64,000 nt of DNA, taken from contig JAMYHL010000095.1 of assembly GCA_025531455.1 (NCBI GenBank), forward strand, positions 1 to 64,000. The letters are read 5' to 3'. Both the position numbers and the translations under genes were made by a program. Positions 55,252-64,000 of the stretch are shown piece after piece. Under the pieces are notes generated by a model, which had not been told where the DNA came from, ran no database searches, and saw nothing but the letters and a program-made list of their open reading frames with translations. Within the stretch, counting starts at the first letter, position 1. The number at the start of each line of letters is the position of its first letter. The stretch is from Apiotrichum sp. Y4204. Its lineage: Eukaryota > Basidiomycota > Tremellomycetes > Trichosporonales > Trichosporonaceae.

Positions 55252-56113
55252 TTTTCTCATGTCACGCAAACAAATCAACACACGTACGCACAACGCACGG
55301 CCTGAAATGAATGTCTTCTTCACCTTCCCCCCAACCCTTACTTTTTCCTTTCTCTCTCTAGGGTCCTACTTCCTCAGGCACTTGTCTCATCGTCGCTACG
55401 GCCTCTACGTCACTGCTCGCTTATGAGGTCGCCTCCAGCGTCTTGGACGCGTCCTGTTGGGCGGAACGCTATGGGACAGCAAAACATTGTCCTAAAAGCA
55501 ACACCTGGGACCAAAAGGCCAACCGACAAACCAACCAGCGCGACGCGGGAGGGAGGAGGCGACCTCCGACGGTGCGGGACCTCGTCGGTCGGAATTCGCG
55601 CGAGACGGAGACGACGGTCGTTGGGAAGGGTCGGAAAATGGGGTGGGAACAGGCATTCATTCAGACAGTGTGTGTTATGTATGCGTCTCTGTGTTCTCGA
55701 TATTTGTTGCTCGTAGCGGCGCCCGACGTTGCCATGTCAGTCTTGCTGCAGTCACACCTGGCCATCAGACCATCAGCCGCTTTCCACGCTCAAATGCCGC
55801 ACCCCAGTTGAACCAGCAGTCTTTCAACTCACCTCTTATATGTAGTAGTATTGCTTAAGCAGCCGGAGGAAACTGTGCTCACGGTGCTGCATTCCATGTC
55901 CTCTCGCATCCCACGGATCAAATAGCGCCGTCCGCAGAATGCCATTGCCACCCTCCCTCATGATGCCACATTTGCCGCCACAACGAAATCGCCACTCAAC
56001 ACAACCTCACCCGACCCCTCTCTGTTCCAACCTCCACCCAGCTCCTAAATTCCACCTCCATCCACCCCTATTCTTGTCAACAACACACTCATTCTCTTCA
56101 CCCACCCACCACG
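55252..56113. other. intergenic, promoter of NRDE-2 gene
   Basis: About 0.86 kb. Short frames only; C/A-rich leader sequence precedes the ATG at 56114. Confidence 0.5.
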
Positions 56114-59100
56114 ATGGCGGACCCTCCAGCGCAGCCAACAGGTCCGCCCGCGTTCCGCTCTTTCCCATCATTTCCAGCCAGCGCGTCGACATCAGCCGCG
56201 CCCGCGCCGTCGTTCGCGTTCTTTCCATCCTTCCCTGCCCCGACTACCAAACGGCCACGGGAAGACGGAGAGGGGATTGAGGGCGGGAAGGAAATGAGGC
56301 GAGAGAAGGAGCGGGGGAGGGGAGAGGATCAGGAGAAGGAGCGGGAACGGCGGCGCGGTGATCGCGACAAGGGGGAGGAGAGGGAGCGAGATAGACATAG
56401 AGAGAAGGATGCTCGCCAACGAGAGCGCGACAAGGACCGCGACCGCCATCGGGACCGAGACCGCGATCGAGACCGCGACCGAGATAGAGATCGTAACCGA
56501 TATCGGGACAAGGAACGCGATAGAGACGGCGACAGAGACCGGAGAGATAAAGACAAGGAGCGACGGCGCGATCGGTCCCGGGAACGTCGGGAGCGCGACC
56601 GCGATGAGCGGCGGAAGGAGATCGAGGATCGGCGCGCCCGGGAGAGGCGGAAAGCAGCCGCTCTCGCGGAGGGCAAGCCTGACGTCGTGGAGGACGACGG
56701 AGCGTGGTATGAGAGCGGGGCGGCGAAGAGGGGGAAGGAGGCCGAGCCGGTGAGTTGATAATGTGGCCGCCTCTGACAGCAGACTCTTGGCGTCGCGTTT
56801 GTAGACACTGTCGGCGACCCGGACGTCGTGAGGTATGGTGCCACGAGCTCGTTTTACGCCCCACGATATCGTCGTGATGGAGGTGAGCTATACACACTGC
56901 TACCAAGCTAACAACAGGGAGTGTTTTGGGCCTCAACCCGGGATTGCGCATCGTGTACTCGAAGGACAGGACGCAGAAGGGCATTGAGGTTGCGCCTCGC
57001 GGTCGGCCATATGTGCGTATTTGAGTTGACGCGGACTAACTCCAGATCCCGCGATACTCGTCGCGCCTCATTGACGGCACGGCGTCGCGCCACCTGGCTC
57101 GCATCCTCCTGCGACCGAGCGCGGACAGTACAGATCTGAACGATGAATTTACGCCCTTTGACATTCCCCGCCTGAAGGACAGGGGCGATGCGGACGACCT
57201 GCCGGAGTACCGCGCACTCGGTGAGGACAGCGACCAGGAGGAGCTCGACGCAATACAGGCCGCGCTTGGGACAGTGTCGACGCTGGAGGACGACGTGCGC
57301 AAGCGGAATGCCGAGTACGAGCGGGAACTGCGCGCCAACCCCGGAGACGTTGACAAGTGGATCGAGTACTCCACCCTCCATCTCCGGCTGTCGCCCGAGA
57401 CATCTGACTCGAAGCAGCCCACAAACCGCGCCAATGCGGAAGTCACGCTCTCGATTCTCTCTCGCGCACTCGACCACCCGCCGAACTTTGCCTCGCCCGC
57501 GTTACATATCGCGTACCTCCGCGCTGCGGAAATGTTCTGGCCGCCAGGGAAGGTGACCGAGCGGTGGCAAAACGTCATCCGCACGCTTGGAGACCGCGGG
57601 GCGGACGAGGAAGACATGATGGGCCTGTATCTGGGCTACATCGAGTGGCGCGAAGGCCAGGGTATCGGCCAGACTGCGGACGGAAGCGCCGGCGGTGTGG
57701 ATGAGGTTATTGACGTATATCTTGATTGTCTACACAAACTCAACAGCGGCAATGGTAAGCTGTACAGGTTGCCCGAGCTGACAATAGTGCGTAATCAGGA
57801 AGCCCGCGAGGAGAATCAAGTGTACCTCCTTCTCCGCGCATGTCTGTTCCTCAAGCAGGCGGGATTTACAGAGCGCTCCTTGGCAGTTTTCCAAGCGTTA
57901 CTGGAGATGTGAGTTTGCTCCCGTCATCGATCTAACTCTCAGCACGTTCTTTAAGCCGCCTCATCTTCGCCAGCCTGCGCCGCCGTTCGACCGCGGGAGA
58001 TGGTTTCACGGAGTGCTCGAGGAGTTTGAAGACTTTTGGGACTCGGAAGCGCCGCGTCTGGGCGAGCCGGGGGCGAAGGGCTGGGCAGCGGCTCATGCCT
58101 CCAGAGAAGCAGTTCCGGTGCTATCAACTGCAACTCGACCACCTCCTCCAGAACCTTCCTCGGATTCTTACACACGCTGGCTCGAGGCCGAGCAGCACGC
58201 GGAACAGTCCTTCCTGCTCCCTGGCCGCGTCACGGACCTGGATGTGCCGGACGACGATCCATTCCACTTCGTTATCTTCTCCGACGTCCGCGACTTTCTC
58301 TTCCCTATCCAGACTTCGACTGCACGCCTCCAGCTGATTTACGCCTTTTTCAACCTCCTCGGTTTGCCATTCTCGGCGCCCGATGTGCCGACCTCTTCCG
58401 CATCGTCTACGGACCCGCGCCTGCGATGGACTATTGGAGAGAACTCTGCGCTTCGCGCCGCTTTCTGGCCCCCGCGGCCTAGCGTCAAACGCATCGTGTG
58501 GCAAACTGTCGGCGGCGAACCGATGGAGCCTGAGCAGCCGCGTGTACTCGCTTCACCTTTCGGATGCCCCGTCAAGTCGTGGATACCTGACCGTGGGACG
58601 TTGCTTCCAACATCATGGTTCCGCGACATTGATGCGGCCGATCTCGTGAACGTCAACGTGGAGTATGCCAGGTGAGACCAACGCGACAGTAATCGCAACG
58701 CGAAGCTAATGACAGAAACGTCCTCGCTACACTGCGACCACTCGTGCCTGACCCGTCGTTCGTGCTCGCCACATTCGCCTTCGAAGCGGCTCTTTCTCCG
58801 AAGTCGTGAGTTGCGAAACGATTGAACAAGAAACAACTGACATCAGTGCGGTCAAGCTAGCCAAAACGGTATTGTCGACAGACCGCGAGAACCTGGCACT
58901 CTGGGACGGGTACGCGCGTCTCGAACGGCAGCGAGGCAAGGTCGCTGCAGCACGACAGGTATACGTCACAGCGATCCAGGCCGCTGCGCAGCGTACGACG
59001 AGCGACGATCGCCTTGACGAGGCAGATCTCTGGGCTGCGTGGGCCGAAATGGAGTGGGAGGAGGGCGATGAGGCGCGCTGTCTCGAGGTGCTGGTTATGG

Positions 59101-60040
59101 CTGCTGGCTCGCGTGAGCGCATTGCGGAGTGCGCCGACCCTGTCCACATCCCGGGGCGTCCGTCGGCCATCGCGCTATTGAAGGCCAAGCAGGTAAGCCA
59201 GGACGTTATCGATTCACAACTGACAGCCAGCACTATGGTACAACCATGACGGAGTCGCCGGCCACTCTGCTTCTCGGTACGCTGTATCATGTCCTCATGA
59301 AGGGTATCGAGGCTGCTCGAGACCGGCTGCTCGAGGTTGTGGGCTCCTTCCCCGCTGGTCATCCGCAGGCGGAGGAGACACTCCAGCTCCTAACGAAGGT
59401 GATCCATACGCATACATCGCGCCACACAACTCCACCGGCTGTTGCGCGCGGCGTCCTGGAGCGCGCCATCGAAATGTTCCCGAACAACACGCTCTTCCTT
59501 TCGCTGTATCTCTGGGGAGAAACCGGAGGACGCGTCTATGGGCGCGTGCACCAGCTGGTCACCCGTCTTGCAAATGAGGGGGCCACAGCCCTCCTGTGGT
59601 CTGTGTGGGCTGAGGCCATGTCCGCCGGAACAATGTTCTGGCTCGGAGGTGGGGAACGTGTCCGCCACGCGCTCGACCGCGCGATTACCTCCACCGTTGG
59701 CAAGAACTCGGCAGCGCTGTGGCTCCTGTACATTGAGTTCGAGGCCCTACACGGCAAATACGCGGCGGCGAAAGCGCTCGTGTACCGCGCTCTCGCGGCA
59801 GTGGGCGGGTGCAAGGCGCTATACCTTGTCCCTTTCTCACTTCTCCGCGACCAATTCAGCGATAGGGAGTTGCGAGGCATCGCACAACTGATGGCTGAGC
59901 GGGGTCTGCGCACGCGCATACAAACCGACGAGTTCTGGGAGGACGCGGATACCGAGGAGGAGGATGATGACGACGAGATGGGGCCGGACGACTACGAGTA
60001 TGGGATGTTGAGGGAGCGCGAGGAGCTCAAGCCGTATTAG
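56114..60040 (+). CDS. NRDE2: NRDE-2 family nuclear RNA-processing protein
   Basis: A 1211-aa protein from nine exons (56114-56749, 56783-56882, 56918-57012, 57046-57754, 57788-57908, 57943-58671, 58716-58805, 58847-59192, 59231-60040). The first exon has a Ser/Pro/Phe-rich start and then a roughly 140-residue tract of alternating Arg with Asp/Glu, as in spliceosome-linked proteins. Next come GLRIVYSKDRTQKGIEVAPR and the family core DDVRKRNAEYERELRANPGD, then VDKWIEYSTLHLRL. HAT/TPR-like helices fill the rest, and the C-terminus is acidic (DTEEEDDDDEMGPDDYEYG). NRDE-2 proteins (S. pombe Nrl1, human NRDE2) bind the Mtl1/MTR4 helicase and act in nuclear RNA surveillance, splicing and small-RNA silencing. 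All eight introns are 30-50 nt and close in phase. Confidence 0.9.
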
Positions 60041-60348
60041 ATCTGTAGCCATCGAGATTGAGCTCAAGAGAATGGGTCTTGGGGGCTTGACATCGAGCAG
60101 CTAATGAAAGCTTGTAATGACGACATCTTTGGGCGTCGTCGGAAGCAAAATGTGTAATACCAACTCCTATAATTCTAATAATTCCATTACAAACCCTGCC
60201 AAGCTGCCTGCCGAGCTGCCATTCATTTGTGTCGCGTCCACGCGTCCTGTCGGGGCTCGTCCTCGTCGTCAATCAATCACTCTAGCCAGCTCCAAGAACA
60301 ACAATCACAACACAACTCCCCTTCCTCTTATCTCTTGCATCCACACTC
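60041..60348. other. short intergenic, promoter of SEC12
   Basis: 308 bp between tandem plus-strand genes; AATTCTAATAATTCC-type AT-rich sequence near 60170. Nothing else was seen. Confidence 0.6.
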
Positions 60349-62367
60349 ATGACACGCACACAGCATTATTCACATCCAACACGCCAGTTCCCCGTGTACT
60401 GCCTCGACTGGGCAGACGATGCGGAACTCATCCTCGGCGGCGGCGGCGGCGCTAGCCGGAGCGGGATCAAGAACAAGATTGTGAGTGCCAGCGGTGCCAG
60501 ACGAGTCTTGTGGGTGGGGTGAGGTGATATGGTTGGGCTCTGTCGACTGCTTCATGAGCGCTAGTCGAAGCTGTAGAACGACCCACATCCTCACCTTCCT
60601 TCCACCGCAACCCATCTGGCGCAAGCGCACGAGATGTGTGGGGACATGCAGCTGACATGCAGAAACTTGCAAAGGTGTCGCCTGATGGCAGGCGTGTGCA
60701 GGATGTATCAGAGATTGTCCTGAGCAGTGACGAGGACGCACCGATGACGCTGGCATTGGACCGCGAAGTGAGTCCGGGATCGGATGGAGGTTGTGGCCTG
60801 TGATCGCTGTGATTGGGCCGCAGCCAGGCACAGGGTGTCTTGCTACGGTACCCCGGTCGTCATGGGAGCTTCCCGCGCCGCATGCGGCTTCCCACACATG
60901 ATATAACTAGCCTGCACGGCTACTTTCTCTTCCTCTTTTCACTTTATTAACACTACCAAGTCGTCTCTGCTCGTCACGGGTATCAATGGGTCCGAAGCCG
61001 ACGTTCAGGCAGGGCGGAATCCGAACTGCCGGATCTACTCGTACAAGGACAATACGTGAGTGTCGGTCTGCGTGTGGAGCGTGAGAGCGAAAGGGATGCG
61101 CAATGTCTCGGTCTGCCTCGGTCAGACTTGCGACTTGTCATCCTTTCGGCTCCTTCCCATCTTTTCATTCTCTGTTGCCGGGCGTTTATGATGATCAAAC
61201 AAAGTCTTCTTTCCCCTGATGCCTTTATGATGTCTATCTTTACGCGTTATCTTTCTGATGCCCGCAACTCTCATTTCTTATCTTCCGCTCCATTGTTCTT
61301 GGTTCAGAGCTGAAACCTTCAGGCTAGCACACGTCCGGTCACAGCAGACGATCGATGCCGCGTGGTCGGATGACTTTCCCTACCAGGTGAGCCTACCAGA
61401 GACCCGTCCAGCACACTCGTCTGACAGCAGAAACTCACTGCGATATCAGGCGATGCGGCATATGTTGCCGTCGGGAGCACGGACAATTGTGTCTCGCTGC
61501 TGGCCTTCCCGTCTCTCGCTGTCGTGATTCCATCCATCACCACCAGCGGCGGGGACCTCGTTGACCTGAGCTGGGGCGGGCCTAGTGGCCTGTGGCTCGC
61601 AATCACGACCGCCGAAAAGATCGAGGTTCGCGCCCTCACGCAAGGAGAGAAACCGTCTCTCTCCCTCCTCGCGTCCATCCCCGCCCCAGCAGGGGAGGGC
61701 GCGACGCTCTCGTTCCGTGCCGCGCGCTTCGCGCCGGAAACGACGCCCAACCCTCCGATCCTCGCAGTTCTCAATTCGGGCATCTCCCGCAAGGATCGCA
61801 AGGCGGCGCGCAAAGCGTTTGTCGTCAAGTTCGAGGCTGAGGGTGGTAAGATCACCGAAGTGGATGAGAAGGAGACTGAGGAGAGCGAGAAGAAGGGTGA
61901 AGAGCCGACAAATATCAAGTGGACGCTGTCAACTCGCCGCGAGATTGCGCGGAAACCGGTTACGACCTTTGACGTCTCACCGGACGGCCGGCTCGTCGCG
62001 TTTGGCTCGTCGGACTTGTGTATTGGGATGTTGGACGCCAAGACGCTTGCGGTGAGTCTGCGTGGATACATCGAACTTATGAAATCCAGTCACTGACTCG
62101 CAGCCCCTACTCAAGATCCTCCAGGTACACTCGTTCCCGCCGACGGCACTCAAGTTTAACCCGTCGGCGACGCTGCTTGTCTCGGCGAGCGCGGACAACA
62201 CGATCCGCACCATTGTCGTCCCGCGGAGCTTTGGAAGTGGTGAGTCTGGTGGAGCCAGACTTGTTTGTGACCCGATCTCACTTTGCTTACACCCAGCGCC
62301 ATCGTCGTTTGTCCTCATCATCCTCGCCCTACTCATTCTTATTGCTGCCCTCTTGTTGAGGAAGTAA
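60349..62367 (+). CDS. SEC12: Sec12-like Sar1 guanine-nucleotide exchange factor
   Basis: ER membrane WD40 protein that activates Sar1 to start COPII vesicle budding. It has 412 aa from seven exons (60349-60480, 60663-60767, 60961-61055, 61308-61386, 61431-62051, 62104-62239, 62297-62367). Marks: an N-terminal blade strand (PVYCLDWADDAELILGGGGG) followed by ASRSGIKNKI, corresponding to the K-loop of Sec12/PREB; weak WD repeats (LLVTGINGSE, YVAVGSTDN, TFDVSPDGRLVAFGSSDLCI, LLVSASADNTIRT); and a single C-terminal membrane helix (FVLIILALLILIAALLL) with LRK at the end. The topology is thus cytosolic propeller plus tail anchor. The first three introns are long (182, 193 and 252 nt) and the later ones short. 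It is convergent with the SER1 gene. Confidence 0.88.
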
Positions 62368-62523
62368 CGTTTATGCACTGTTAGATGCAAAGATGCCTGT
62401 TGTCTTGACTATACTTTATACATCCCGCTGTTCTACGGCAGGTAACTGTTGAATCATCCTTACTTTGTGCTCGGCTAGTTGAGCAGCCGAGTGTTTTCCA
62501 ACCAAACTCAAGGGTAGCCAAGC
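62368..62523. other. 156-bp convergent 3' gap
   Basis: A short space between the SEC12 stop and SER1 stop. The two 3' UTRs must share or overlap here. Confidence 0.6.
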
Positions 62524-63854
62524 TTATGCCTTGCCCGCGGCAAACTCGGTGATGTAGTCGGCGAGGAGCTGGACGCTCTCCAGCGTGACTGCATTGTACA
62601 AGCTAGCGCGGATACCGCCAACAGAGCGGTGTCCCTTGAGCTGGCGGAACCCGCGCTTCTCGGCGCCGGCAAGGAACGCCTTCTCGCGCTCGGCGTCGCC
62701 GGCAATCTCAAAGGTGACGTTCATCCAGCTGCGCGCAGCCTTCTCACGGACGACGCAGCGCACCGCACCAGCGGCCTCAGCGGCGTCGAGCGCAGCGTAG
62801 AGCACCTCGGCCTTCTTGCGGTTCGTCTCCTCGACGCCCTGGATCCCGCCGCGCTGCTGGAGGAGGTACTCGAGCACGAGGGCCGAGACGTAGATGGGGA
62901 ACGTGGGGGGTGTGTTGTACAGCGACCCGTTGTCGGCGAGCGTCTTGTACTCGCTCTGGATGGGGACGGCGGGCACGCCGCCGAGCTTCATGGCCTCGGT
63001 GGTGTCGACGAGCAGATCGCGACGAACAATGACGACGGTAACTCCCGACGGGCCGAGGTTCTTCTGGGCGCCAGCGTAGATGATCGCGTGCTTCTCAATG
63101 TTTGGGATCGGGCGGGAGACAAACGACGACGAGTAGTCGGCCACGATCGGCACGCCAGCGGGCACCTTGTCGAACGGGAAGGCGAACGGCGCGGCCGGGT
63201 CGGCAGGGAACTCGATACCGTTGATCGTCTCGTTTTCGCAGTAGTACACGAACGCGGCGTCGGGAGAAAAGTCGTACGACTCGGGGATAGTCGTAAACTT
63301 GCTCGGCTTGGAGGTGGCCGCGAGGCGAGGTTTCGCAAAGGGCTTGGCGCCTGGAGCCGGGGGGATCGAGAGGCGCTGGCCCTCGGCATACGCCTTGGAC
63401 GACCACGAGCCGGTCACGACGTAGTCGATGCTTGGGGGCGCGTACTCCTCCGCGGACTGGGAGGCGTGCGCCAGACGCCGGGCAGCGAGCACATTAAGAA
63501 GCACAGAGGCAAACTGCGTCGTGCCGCCGCCCTGCGCGAAGAGCACCGCGTGCGTGTCCGGAATCGAGTAGAACTTGCGGAGGTTGGCTGCGGTGAGAAG
63601 AGGCCAAACCAAAACAGAGGGCAGGAGAGTAGCTGCCAAATCACATGCAGCTACCACTTCATCCCGCTCGGCGACTCACCCTCGGCACCCTCGATGATCG
63701 CCTTGAACTCCTTGCCGCGGTGGCTGAGCTCGCACACGCCCATGCCCGTGCCGGCATAGTTGAGCAGGCCCTGCGCGGCCTGCTCGAGCACGGGGGTCGG
63801 CAGCGGCGACGGGCCCGCCGCAAAGTTGTGCACCTGCTCGCGCGAGAGAGACAT
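62524..63854 (-). CDS. SER1: phosphoserine aminotransferase
   Basis: PLP-dependent enzyme of serine biosynthesis (3-phosphohydroxypyruvate plus glutamate to phosphoserine plus 2-oxoglutarate), 412 aa from two exons (63680-63854, 62524-63587; 92-nt intron). Marks: NFAAGPSPLPTPVLEQA at the start; GTGMGVCELSHRGKEF; FAQGGGTTQFA for PLP phosphate binding; VTGSWSSKAY; YCENETINGIEF; VADYSSSFVSRPI; and the Schiff-base lysine in IYAGAQKNLGPSG at residue 234. The C-terminus has LKGHRSVGGIRASLYNA. Phase 1 splicing gives EGAEANLRKFYSIP, which is continuous with the family. The promoter and 5' leader lie at 63855-64000, so the upstream region is cut by the window edge. Cytosolic. Confidence 0.95.
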
Positions 63855-64000
63855 TGTGGTTGTGGATAGAGAGGAAAATGGAGATGCGTGAGAGATGTGC
63901 TTTATCTCTGACTTGTTCTTCTTGACGTACTGTACATACATCTCGAGTCGAGATGAGAAACATCGGAACAGCAGCGGAGAGTGCTCCAATCTCCGCACAA
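63855..64000 (-). promoter_or_regulatory. 5' flank of SER1 (partial)
   Basis: 146 bp upstream of the SER1 ATG up to the window edge. No clear TATA or Gcn4-type site is visible. Confidence 0.4.

Noticed and set aside
61319..62071. 250-codon minus-strand frame
   Set aside because: Antisense to the Sec12 WD40 exon; no family resemblance.
62629..63759. 376-codon plus-strand frame
   Set aside because: Antisense shadow of the phosphoserine aminotransferase gene, whose own frame has all family motifs.
1..64000. transposable elements, rRNA, CRISPR arrays
   Set aside because: No reverse transcriptase, integrase, transposase, long terminal repeats, rRNA segments or regularly spaced repeats were seen.

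Overview
The window looks like nuclear DNA of a basidiomycetous yeast, most likely a Trichosporonales type (Trichosporon/Cutaneotrichosporon/Apiotrichum). The evidence is GC-rich coding sequence with strong third-position G/C, and many very short introns (about 32-60 nt) with GTGAGT/GTAAGT donors, CTRAC/CTRAT branch points a few bases before CAG/TAG acceptors, and single-gene transcription units with no operons. Protein families are typical of fungi (Zn2Cys6 factor, Sec12, NRDE-2, mitochondrial MDH). I rebuilt the exon structures by hand from reading frames and splice sites; they are models, not transcripts. The species call is inference.

Left part (0.75-9.7 kb): a catabolic cluster. It holds a GH32 fructan/sucrose hydrolase (minus), a Zn2Cys6 regulator (plus), an MFS sugar transporter (minus) and a GH172 (DUF2961) enzyme (plus), arranged as two divergent pairs that share CACCGGC/GCCGGTG promoter elements. 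Neither glycosidase model has a signal peptide. I infer import of an intact fructose-containing oligosaccharide, perhaps a difructose dianhydride or a fructan fragment, followed by cytosolic hydrolysis. Two members carry apparent frame breaks: the Zn-cluster exon and transporter TM11.

Middle part (10-32.8 kb): a large VIT/vWA protein, a secreted Ser/Thr- and Cys-rich protein, a DUF3224-like small beta-barrel protein, a divergent pair of Ser/Thr-rich single-pass membrane proteins, a membrane-anchored HSL-type alpha/beta hydrolase, a mitochondrial J-protein, an AN1 zinc-finger protein, a hotdog thioesterase and a Ser/Pro-rich hypothetical.

32.8-40.7 kb is an almost 8-kb block without a convincing gene. 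It has small heptamer repeats and no transposon proteins.

Right part (40.7-64 kb): housekeeping and metabolic genes. These are an aldo-keto reductase, an SDR, a TXNDC17-like protein, mitochondrial malate dehydrogenase (with a 563-nt repeat-bearing intron), allantoinase, an odd TATA-led repetitive locus near 54-55 kb, NRDE-2, Sec12 and phosphoserine aminotransferase. No tRNA, rRNA, CRISPR or transposon coding sequence was recognised.
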